Shown piece after piece: positions 1 to 5,428 of a stretch of DNA of 12,323 nt (position 1 is its first letter; each line of letters begins with the position of its first letter). A program made the translations under genes and the position numbers. The DNA comes from Caldisericaceae bacterium (GTDB taxonomy: Bacteria > Caldisericota > Caldisericia > Caldisericales > Caldisericaceae): positions 1 to 12,323 of the forward strand of contig JALSNB010000139.1 of assembly GCA_026987225.1 (NCBI GenBank). Reading direction: 5' to 3'. The notes below the pieces were generated by a model, which did no database searches, was not told the origin of the DNA, and saw only the letters and a program-made list of their open reading frames with translations.

Positions 1-1342
1 GGCCATAAGTATCGTTCCACTGTTTGAAACGGTCAAGGTCAAATATCACAATGGAAAGTTTTCTTCCGTATCTTGAAACTCTGTTTATTTCTTGTCTGAT
101 TCTCTCTTGAAACACCCTTTTGTTATATAGACCCGTTAAAGAATCCACAGAAGCATTTACATTAAGTTCTTCCATATATTTAAGCCTATCGGCTATATTA
201 CTGATCATGTCCGAAAGAGCCTGAGCAAAAATGATGTCTTCATTCGTGAACTGATTGGGTTTGTCGCCGTCAATGCACAAAACACCGATAACTTCATCGT
301 CTGCAATAATGGGAATCCCGAGCCATGAAGCAGGATTTTCACCAATAGGCACCCAATCAATGGATGTTCGTGTATCCGGTATGTAAACGATTTTTTTCGT
401 TTCCTTTATTTTAACAACGGGGCCTCTGTACGAAGGATTTATAATTGTTGCTTCCACTCTTGTAAGGTCCTTATCCGACGTATTTTTAACGGCAACAAAA
501 CGCCAATCGGAACGCTGCGAAGAAACATCGATAACTGTTGCCGCATTCGTGCCAAAAAACATACTCGAAACACCGACAAGCTTCCAATAAAACTCCTCGA
601 TAGTAGAGCTTTTTTGTAAATCAGTAACAAAACCGTGAAGCATCTTATAACGCCCTATCAAAAGTTCGTAATTGTTCTTACTTTGATTTAAAGCAATGAT
701 AAGTCGCGCATTGCTAAAAATAGGAAGTAAAATTTTGCTGTACTGTTTTAGAAATTCTACTTGTTCTCTTCGTATATCTTTGCAAGGCTTTAAAATAACA
801 TATCCGTGCAAATCGTATATTACCAATTCCTCAAGCAAAAATCCATACATGTGGGCAAATTTTCGTTTTTCGAAGTGAGACAGAATATTGTCTAAAATAT
901 AGCTCTTATCTTCTTCACTAATATTATCCGTATAGTAAAAACTGAATTCATTGTCGTGCTCCAAAATAACGGCTGATTTGCATATACCAATCTTATCTTT
1001 AATAGCGGTTAGGGCTATTTCCATCTTTTTTTCAAAAGAAGGTTCGTTTAGAAGTTTAATCGCCACATCTTCTATAAAATTAACATTTTTGATATTTTCA
1101 AAGTTTTTTAAACGTTTCATCCTTCCCATATCGGATATGATACCCCCGGCAACAACCCAAAAATAAAGTAAAAACTCAAGTGAATAAGCTGTAATTGCAG
1201 TAATGTTATCAGTGCGTATGAAAAACCAGTTTCCATGTATTATGCGATCATTGTATAAAATTAAAAATTCGAGGAAAGTAGAAACACTTATTATAAAAAC
1301 TCCTACATAATGATTTCTAAAGAATCTTAATAATTTCCTCAT
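1..1342 (-). CDS. Membrane GAF-GGDEF protein, putative diguanylate cyclase (3' end outside window)
   Basis: Continuous minus-strand reading frame of 447 codons leaving the left edge. Residues 1-70 hold two hydrophobic segments (about 12-30 and 46-69), so the protein is probably membrane-anchored. Residues 85-215 may be a degenerate sensory domain. Residues 235-388 look like a GAF domain, with a C-terminal strand pattern around LGIPIIADDEVIGVLCIDGD. The GGDEF domain begins at about 397 with the family signature DSLTGLYNKRVF and reaches FDLDRFKQWNDTYG, the nucleotide/metal-binding start. The GGDEF motif itself and any RxxD inhibitory site lie outside, so cyclase activity cannot be judged. The start is ATG at 1342, which gives basic residues before the first helix. 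It overlaps the upstream HD-GYP gene by 26 bp, which implies translational coupling. A GAGG lies 12 nt upstream, a longish spacing. The only ATG-initiated frames of any length here on the minus strand are shadows. Confidence 0.88.
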   Translation of the reverse strand, partial: MRKLLRFFRNHYVGVFIISVSTFLEFLILYNDRIIHGNWFFIRTDNITAITAYSLEFLLYFWVVAGGIISDMGRMKRLKNFENIKNVNFIEDVAIKLLNEPSFEKKMEIALTAIKDKIGICKSAVILEHDNEFSFYYTDNISEEDKSYILDNILSHFEKRKFAHMYGFLLEELVIYDLHGYVILKPCKDIRREQVEFLKQYSKILLPIFSNARLIIALNQSKNNYELLIGRYKMLHGFVTDLQKSSTIEEFYWKLVGVSSMFFGTNAATVIDVSSQRSDWRFVAVKNTSDKDLTRVEATIINPSYRGPVVKIKETKKIVYIPDTRTSIDWVPIGENPASWLGIPIIADDEVIGVLCIDGDKPNQFTNEDIIFAQALSDMISNIADRLKYMEELNVNASVDSLTGLYNKRVFQERIRQEINRVSRYGRKLSIVIFDLDRFKQWNDTYG

Positions 1343-2540
1343 AATTTGCCGTATCCTCTATTTTAAACTCTTTTCTCACAAACATAGAAATTTCTTTGCT
1401 ACTTTTAATCAAGGCATCTACCACATCCGGATCAAACTGAGTTCCACGTCTTTGCACGATTTTATAGATAGCCCAAGGTAATGAACGCGAAGAATATCCG
1501 GGCCTATCGGTTGTAATAGCATCCAGTGCGTCGGCAACGGCAACGATACGGCCGCAAATAGGAATATCTTTCCCTCTTATATTAATATTTTCCGGATATC
1601 CTCTTCCGTCAAACCATTTATGGTGATAAAGAATACACGGGACAACATCTTTCAAAAATCTGAATTTGGAAACCACATCCGCACCAATCTCAGGATGTTG
1701 ACGAATCTTCTGCCATTCGGCATCCTGCAAACTACTTTCTTTTTTAAGTATGTTATCTTTAATTGCAATTTTACCGATATCGTGTAAAAAACCACCTATC
1801 TTTGCAATAAGAACGTCTCTCTCGGAAAGGCCCATCGTGCGTGCAAGAATTTCGGAAAAATGCCCGACGCGTATGGAATGCCCCGCAGTATAGGGGTCTT
1901 TATACTCAACGCTTTTAACAAGTGCGATAATAAGCTGAACAACGCCTTCCTGCATCGTAAAAATAAGATTTTTCGTAAAGAAAAAACCGGAAACGATATT
2001 GACAAAAATCTCGGAAAGTTTTAAATCTTCTTCTCTAAAAGTGCTTCCTCCGAGTTTTACAAGTAATATTGCTCCGAGAAGCGTATCATTAAAAACCATT
2101 GGTATTGCAAGGAGAGATAAGTCATAATTAGGTATATCTGGGATATGTTTAGATATATCGGTTTTAGTTGCATGGTTCAATATGCCAGCTTTTCGAGAAA
2201 GAGCCACTCTACCGGTAAATCCTTCGCCCAATTTCAACTTAGTACGTAAAATTTGTTTTTTATAAAAGCTATCAGCGTAGGCGGGAATAAGCAAATCAGT
2301 TGCTTCGTTATATCGAAAATAAACGAATTCGTTCGCTTTTGTGATATCTTTTTCTATCTTACATACGTATCTGATAAATTCGCTTCTGCTTCCCATCTCC
2401 GGTAATTTTTTGGAAGCCTTATATATGGAATCTATCACAAACTTTTCTTTTTCGATTTTTCTTATTTGAAATGCAAGAACCAATATTAAAAGAAGGAGGG
2501 CAAGTATTATAAGCATTAAAATTACATGCAATAAACTCAA
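1317..2540 (-). CDS. Membrane-anchored GAF-HD-GYP protein, putative c-di-GMP phosphodiesterase
   Basis: A 407-residue protein. One transmembrane segment lies at 4-24, a GAF-like domain at about 45-190 and an HD-GYP domain at about 203-375. The metal-site residues are visible: H221 in the DPYTAGHSIRV motif, H253-D254 with K257 in HDIGK, H282 in HPEIGA, H306-H307 and D311 in HHKWFDGRGYP, and D337 in AVADALDA. The GYP triplet (314-316) that defines the subfamily is intact. The usual HHE reads HHK here. The residue four before H221 is Tyr (DPYT) rather than the Glu (DPET) of forms reported to bind three metals, which suggests a two-metal centre. HD-GYP proteins hydrolyse c-di-GMP to pGpG or GMP; activity here is inferred. 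The start is TTG, supported by an AGGAGG five bases upstream. It follows ychF by 9 bp and overlaps the GGDEF gene downstream. Confidence 0.9.
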   Translation of the reverse strand: MSLLHVILMLIILALLLLILVLAFQIRKIEKEKFVIDSIYKASKKLPEMGSRSEFIRYVCKIEKDITKANEFVYFRYNEATDLLIPAYADSFYKKQILRTKLKLGEGFTGRVALSRKAGILNHATKTDISKHIPDIPNYDLSLLAIPMVFNDTLLGAILLVKLGGSTFREEDLKLSEIFVNIVSGFFFTKNLIFTMQEGVVQLIIALVKSVEYKDPYTAGHSIRVGHFSEILARTMGLSERDVLIAKIGGFLHDIGKIAIKDNILKKESSLQDAEWQKIRQHPEIGADVVSKFRFLKDVVPCILYHHKWFDGRGYPENINIRGKDIPICGRIVAVADALDAITTDRPGYSSRSLPWAIYKIVQRRGTQFDPDVVDALIKSSKEISMFVRKEFKIEDTANYEEIIKIL

Positions 2541-2552
2541 CCGTTCCTCCTA
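2541..2552 (-). promoter_or_regulatory. Shine-Dalgarno embedded in ychF stop codon, fixing a TTG start
   Basis: Read on the minus strand the sequence is TAGGAGGAACGG followed by TTG. TAG is the stop of ychF, and the AGGAGG that begins inside it sits five bases before the TTG start of the HD-GYP gene. There is no ATG or GTG at a better distance, so this site decides the start and ties translation of the two genes together. Confidence 0.75.
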
Positions 2553-3590
2553 CACATTGAATCTGAAATGAACAATATCTTTATTCTTCACAATATAATC
2601 TTCTCCCTCGATTCGCAAAAGCCCCTTCGTTTTTGCTTCTTTAAAAGAAAAATCTACGCTTTCGAAATCTTTATATGAGATTACTTCTGCCGCAATAAAG
2701 CCCCGTTCAATATCACTGTGTATCTTTCCTGCGGCTTTCCTTGTATTTGTGCCTTTCTTAATTGTCCATGCCTTTACCTCGTCTTCTCCGACAGTATAAA
2801 AAGTTTCGTACCCCAACAAATCGTAAGAGGCATCAATAAACTCGGGTAAAATAGGTTTTTCAAGTCCGTATGAAGAGAGGAATTCTTCTTTTTCTCCTTC
2901 TGAAAGTTCCGAGAGCTCAAGTTCCAATTCAACAGGCACAACGATTGCGTCATATCTATCGCTTATTACATTCTTTACCATTTTCTTTAATTTTTCCTTG
3001 GCTTCAATATCTGCATCCGATATGTTTACAACATAGAGAATCGGTTTTAGTGTAAAAAACTCAAAAGAGCGTATATCGTTAATTTCTTCTTCGGATAAGT
3101 TAAGTTCGGAAAGCGGACGTTCGTTCTCCAACATGCCTTTGCACTTTTCAAGTATTGTGAGCTCTCTCTCCTTTTTTTGATCTCTTTTTTCTTTCTGCAA
3201 TCTCTCGATACGCCTTTCAACAACATCGAGATCCATAAGGATAAGATCCGAGTCAAACGTTGCAATCGCATCTTCCAAATCGTTAGTTCCGGAAAAGGCA
3301 TCGATTACTTCGACGAGTGCATCCACTTTTCGTATTGCAGAAAAAATTTCGTTTCTTCGTTTTTTGTTTTCGATGCCAGAGGGGATACCGGGGATATCCA
3401 CAAATGTGATTTCAGCCGGAGTTGTTTTTTTAGGATTAAACGCTTCGGAAAGCTTATATAAATCTTTATCTATAACTTTGACACTTCCTATGTTCGGTTT
3501 GTCAAATGACGTTTGGATATTGTTACCTATAAGTGCTTTAAAAAGTGACGTTTTTCCGCTTGATGGCAATCCAACAATACCTATCCTCAT
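2550..3590 (-). CDS. ychF: YchF/OLA1-family GTPase/ATPase (divergent form)
   Basis: A 346-residue Obg-related P-loop protein, slightly shorter than the roughly 363 of standard YchF. The P-loop is GLPSSGKTS (7-15), where most YchF proteins have GLPNVGKS. Switch II is DIPGIPSG (65-72). A charged coiled-coil insert lies at about 121-163. The base-recognition site is in LYVVNISD (about 186-193), where typical YchF has NxxE. The C-terminal TGS-like/DUF933 domain is unmistakable: LGYETFYTVGEDEVKAWTI near 261, then GKIHSDIERGFIAAEVI, ending DYIVKNKDIVHFRFNV. YchF proteins bind ribosomes and prefer ATP over GTP in several species, with roles in translation and stress. The start ATG follows AAGGAGG by 7 bases. 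It is the first protein gene after two tRNA genes and is probably co-transcribed with them and with the downstream c-di-GMP genes. Confidence 0.93.
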   Translation of the reverse strand: MRIGIVGLPSSGKTSLFKALIGNNIQTSFDKPNIGSVKVIDKDLYKLSEAFNPKKTTPAEITFVDIPGIPSGIENKKRRNEIFSAIRKVDALVEVIDAFSGTNDLEDAIATFDSDLILMDLDVVERRIERLQKEKRDQKKERELTILEKCKGMLENERPLSELNLSEEEINDIRSFEFFTLKPILYVVNISDADIEAKEKLKKMVKNVISDRYDAIVVPVELELELSELSEGEKEEFLSSYGLEKPILPEFIDASYDLLGYETFYTVGEDEVKAWTIKKGTNTRKAAGKIHSDIERGFIAAEVISYKDFESVDFSFKEAKTKGLLRIEGEDYIVKNKDIVHFRFNV

Positions 3591-3609
3591 CAGTTATCCT
3601 CCTTATGTG

Positions 3610-3684
3610 TGGTAGCGTAGCAGGGAATCGAACCCTGGTCTGGGGATTGAGAGCCCCCTGAACTAACCACTGTTCTACTACGCC
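3610..3684 (-). tRNA. tRNA-Glu (anticodon CUC)
   Basis: A 75-nt cloverleaf with encoded CCA. The acceptor is GGCGTAG/CTACGCT, with a G-U wobble at pair 1-72. The D stem is GAAC/GTTC, the anticodon stem GGGGG/TCCCC with loop CTCTCAA (anticodon CTC), and the T arm CAGGG-TTCGATT-CCCTG. Between the anticodon and T stems are only four bases (AGAC). This matches the missing position 47 typical of glutamate tRNAs. The discriminator is A. It lies 3 nt downstream of tRNA-Gln and 19 nt upstream of the ychF start codon. Confidence 0.95.
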
Positions 3685-3687
3685 ACC

Positions 3688-3761
3688 TGGCTGGGAAGGA
3701 TGGATTCGAACCATCATTAGAGGATCCAGAGTCCCCTGTCCTACCATTAGACGACTTCCCA
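3688..3761 (-). tRNA. tRNA-Gln (anticodon CUG)
   Basis: A 74-nt cloverleaf with encoded CCA. The acceptor is TGGGAAG/CTTCCCA, so the first pair is the weak U1-A72 characteristic of glutamine tRNAs, and the discriminator is G. The D stem is GTCT/GGAC, the anticodon stem GGGGA/TCCTC with loop CTCTGGA (anticodon CTG), and the T arm GATGG-TTCGAAT-CCATC. It is the promoter-proximal gene of the pair. The C34 anticodon reads only CAG, so a U34 isoacceptor is expected elsewhere in the genome. Confidence 0.95.
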
Positions 3762-3773
3762 ATCGGCAAGCAT

Positions 3774-3801
3774 ATTATACAGAAACGAAAAAAAATTTCA
3801 A
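3774..3801 (-). promoter_or_regulatory. Sigma-70-type promoter for the tRNA-Gln/tRNA-Glu/ychF unit
   Basis: Minus strand: TTGAAA (3796-3801), 16-base spacer containing eight T, then a consensus TATAAT (3774-3779). Transcription should begin near 3767, a few bases before the tRNA-Gln 5' end at 3761. The -35 box abuts the stop codon of the YtxH gene. No terminator is visible between that gene and this promoter. Confidence 0.8.
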
Positions 3802-4041
3802 CTACTCTTCTCCGGATTCCTCCTGTATTTCAACGCCCTGCCCCGTAAGAATATCTCTACCTCTGGATTTCAAATCTTCAACTTTATCCTTCGTAATAAC
3901 ACCTAACTCTTTTGTTTTTTCTTTAAGAATTTCGCGTGTCTCAACTCCGGAGCGAGGGGCGTACAGAACTCCAAGCACAAAGCCCGCAAGCGCTCCCCAT
4001 AAAAATCCGCTTAAAAAAGCACCGGTTTTATTGTCGTCCAT
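3802..4041 (-). CDS. YtxH-family small membrane protein
   Basis: A 79-residue protein with the YtxH layout. It has a short charged N-terminus, a glycine-rich hydrophobic helix at about 8-27 (GFLWGALAGFVLGVLYAPRSG), and then a charged helical tail with the APRSGxETR signature that follows the membrane segment in this family. The tail (about 35-60) is Lys/Glu rich and could form a coiled coil. YtxH proteins are often encoded beside DUF948 proteins, as here, and in Bacillus belong to general stress genes; the molecular role is unknown. The start ATG has an AAAGGAGG eight bases upstream and overlaps the end of the DUF948 gene by 14 bp, so the two are translated together. Confidence 0.85.
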   Translation of the reverse strand: MDDNKTGAFLSGFLWGALAGFVLGVLYAPRSGVETREILKEKTKELGVITKDKVEDLKSRGRDILTGQGVEIQEESGEE

Positions 4042-4495
4042 CTCTTTTACCTCCTTTGCTTCTGCTATATTTTTTATAAATTACAAAACCCTGTTGTAAA
4101 ATAGCAAGCCATTTACCCACATTCATAAGTGTCGATAAAACCGAACTCTGCTTTTCCTTTTTCCCACTCACCGGTACACTGCTAATAGGAAGTGTAATAC
4201 CCCTGAAAAGCAACACAATGGAAAGAATTGGCAATGCCGCATTCAAAAAAGATGTGGCTTTTTCAGTGTTGCTTAGAGTTTTTTTTAGATGGTCGGCCGC
4301 CTGCGTCGTATTCTTTGCAGTATTTTCAAGCTCGGCACCCAAAGTATCCACTCTCTTTTCAAGAGATTTCACGAGAGTTTGCGTTTCGCTTAACGTATTT
4401 TTCGTCTCTCTGCCAAGCTTTACAAATGCAATTACCAATACAACGGCAACAACTGCTATCTCGGTTGCAATTATCCAGAGCGCAAGCGCTACCAT
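4028..4495 (-). CDS. DUF948-family membrane-anchored coiled-coil protein
   Basis: A 155-residue protein. An N-terminal membrane helix at about 4-24 is followed by a heptad-rich stretch at about 30-80 (LSETQTLVKSLEKRVDTLGA onward) matching DUF948, a methyl-accepting-protein-like helical family. A second hydrophobic segment lies at about 83-103 (LNAALPILSIVLLFRGITLP), unlike the simplest one-helix members. The tail is very basic (YKKYSRSKGGKRDGR). The start ATG sits behind AAGGAGGTG at close spacing. The gene lies directly downstream of a strongly folded RNA segment with its own promoter, so that RNA may be its leader. Function is unknown; an envelope-associated or stress role with YtxH is inference from family context. 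Confidence 0.82.
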   Translation of the reverse strand: MVALALWIIATEIAVVAVVLVIAFVKLGRETKNTLSETQTLVKSLEKRVDTLGAELENTAKNTTQAADHLKKTLSNTEKATSFLNAALPILSIVLLFRGITLPISSVPVSGKKEKQSSVLSTLMNVGKWLAILQQGFVIYKKYSRSKGGKRDGRQ

Positions 4496-4512
4496 TTACA
4501 CCTCCTTAATCA

Positions 4513-4681
4513 TACCCCCGCGAGAGCCGTGACTTAGGAGATTTTGGAGTCCCTAAGGACAAGTGGGGACTTTGGCAAATCTCCGGGAAGCGCCGAAGCG
4601 CTTCAACTTTCGACATGCATCCATCCCCGCACAATTTGTGTTGGCCCAAATCCGCTAAGTTTACACGCACTCCGCAGGGTT
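4513..4681 (-). ncRNA. Structured RNA of ~169 nt: 6S-like RNA or leader of the DUF948 operon
   Basis: The segment is visibly more GC-rich than its surroundings, has no convincing reading frame, and begins 7 bases after a good promoter. The minus-strand transcript pairs end to end. A closing stem joins 4664-4680 with 4513-4531, with a few bulges. Helix 2 joins 4646-4660 with 4532-4547, including six perfect pairs ACTTAG/CTAAGT. A bubble follows whose 3' side can form a small GTCC/GGAC hairpin at 4549-4560. An upper stem joins 4624-4632 with 4563-4569, and a perfect 7-bp GAAGCGC-TTCG-GCGCTTC hairpin lies at 4587-4604. Rod shape, length and bubble resemble 6S RNA. However, there is no terminator, and the stem ends 17 nt before the DUF948 start codon, which equally suits a cis-acting leader. 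I found no match to SRP, RNase P, tmRNA or T-box signatures. Confidence 0.62.
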
Positions 4682-4688
4682 CGATTAT

Positions 4689-4716
4689 ATTTTAGCATTT
4701 TATCGATAAATTTCAA
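4689..4716 (-). promoter_or_regulatory. Extended -10 promoter for the structured RNA and DUF948-YtxH
   Basis: Minus strand: TTGAAA (4711-4716), 16-base spacer ending in TGC, then TAAAAT (4689-4694), giving the extended -10 form TGnTAAAAT. The predicted first base is at about 4681-4682, just where the paired RNA begins. The -35 box lies 5 bp past the stop codon of the DUF2344 gene. Confidence 0.78.
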
Positions 4717-4721
4717 CAGCA

Positions 4722-5411
4722 CTAATCAAAGTCCATTGGGGAAACTATTTTCCCTTTGTAAATAAGGGCTGTCCTTTTACGCACAACATAGGACAGGTTT
4801 ACCGGAATCCCGGCATCAAGCATGAGATGTTTTACCTCGTCAATCTTTATGCTACCCTTCGGAGTAAAATAAACCGACAAAAGAAAAACCGCTTCTTTGC
4901 CATTCAGACTGAGCAATTTCAATTCTTTAAGAAAAGGCCTTATATCCTTTTTCTTAACGGCATTTTTCTTTTTCCTCTCCACGATAATCTCTTCTTTTTT
5001 TATAATACCGTTCAAAAGATTTTCTATTTCATCTTCGCTTATATCCGAATAAATTTCACCGTGTACAAAATGAGTTAAAATTGCATTGAGAGATGTAAGG
5101 GCGGGTGCGTTGTAAGAAATGCTCTTTATACGCGTAATGACAAGTATGCCTTTGAACGATTCGACTAATTTTTCAAAAATGAGCTCTTCGGGTAGTGCTT
5201 CGGAAAGGTAAAAATCGAAGTATTCGTCTTCGCCGATAATACCGACTGACAGAGGAAAACCCATTTCGAGTTTTACCCTTTGGTTGAACCCTTCGGTAAA
5301 TTTAAGGGGCAAGAGCGTCCTGCGTAAACCTCTTGCAACCGCCCGTGTCAAATCGATATGTCCTATATAACAAACCTCTTCCGGCCGAATAAAATTTACT
5401 CTTATTCTCAT
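4722..5411 (-). CDS. DUF2344 / radical SAM-linked protein family (TIGR03936-like)
   Basis: A 229-residue protein. The family signature is at the N-terminus: the segment CYIGHIDLTRAVARGLRRT (about 14-32) is followed by LPLKFTEGFNQRVKLEMGFPL, close to the usual YIGHLDLxR...RRAxLPxxYSxGFNPHPK pattern. The EYFDFYL stretch that follows is also typical. The usual HPK is QRV here. A Lys-rich linker at about 140-155 separates a C-terminal domain of about 70 residues. Members usually sit beside, or are fused to, a radical SAM protein; none is in this window. I prefer the ATG at 5411 over a TTG at 5417. Neither has a clear Shine-Dalgarno, so translation may depend on ribosomes finishing the gene upstream, whose stop codon is 17 bp away. 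Function is unproven. Confidence 0.82.
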   Translation of the reverse strand: MRIRVNFIRPEEVCYIGHIDLTRAVARGLRRTLLPLKFTEGFNQRVKLEMGFPLSVGIIGEDEYFDFYLSEALPEELIFEKLVESFKGILVITRIKSISYNAPALTSLNAILTHFVHGEIYSDISEDEIENLLNGIIKKEEIIVERKKKNAVKKKDIRPFLKELKLLSLNGKEAVFLLSVYFTPKGSIKIDEVKHLMLDAGIPVNLSYVVRKRTALIYKGKIVSPMDFD

Positions 5412-5428
5412 ACCCAATGATAACAGAT

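Noticed and set aside
439..630. Small minus-strand reading frame of 63 codons
   Set aside because: It lies in another frame inside the GAF-GGDEF gene, and the long frame shows recognisable domains.
3788..3795. Run of eight T (minus strand) as a terminator of the YtxH transcript
   Set aside because: No hairpin precedes it; it is the spacer of the tRNA promoter.
4513..4681. SRP RNA, RNase P RNA, T-box or c-di-GMP riboswitch at the structured RNA
   Set aside because: The SRP GGAAG-type S-domain core, the RNase P GAGGAAAGUC core, the T-box TGGNACCGCG and the c-di-GMP aptamer motifs are all absent on either strand.
4678..4684. Plus-strand GGTTCGA next to a GC-rich fold, recalling the T-arm of tmRNA or a tRNA
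   Set aside because: No matching T-stem, acceptor stem or CCA follows; the next bases are AT-rich promoter sequence of the minus-strand RNA.
5412..5417. TTG start two codons upstream for the DUF2344 protein
   Set aside because: No Shine-Dalgarno supports it and an ATG two codons later fits family N-termini equally well.
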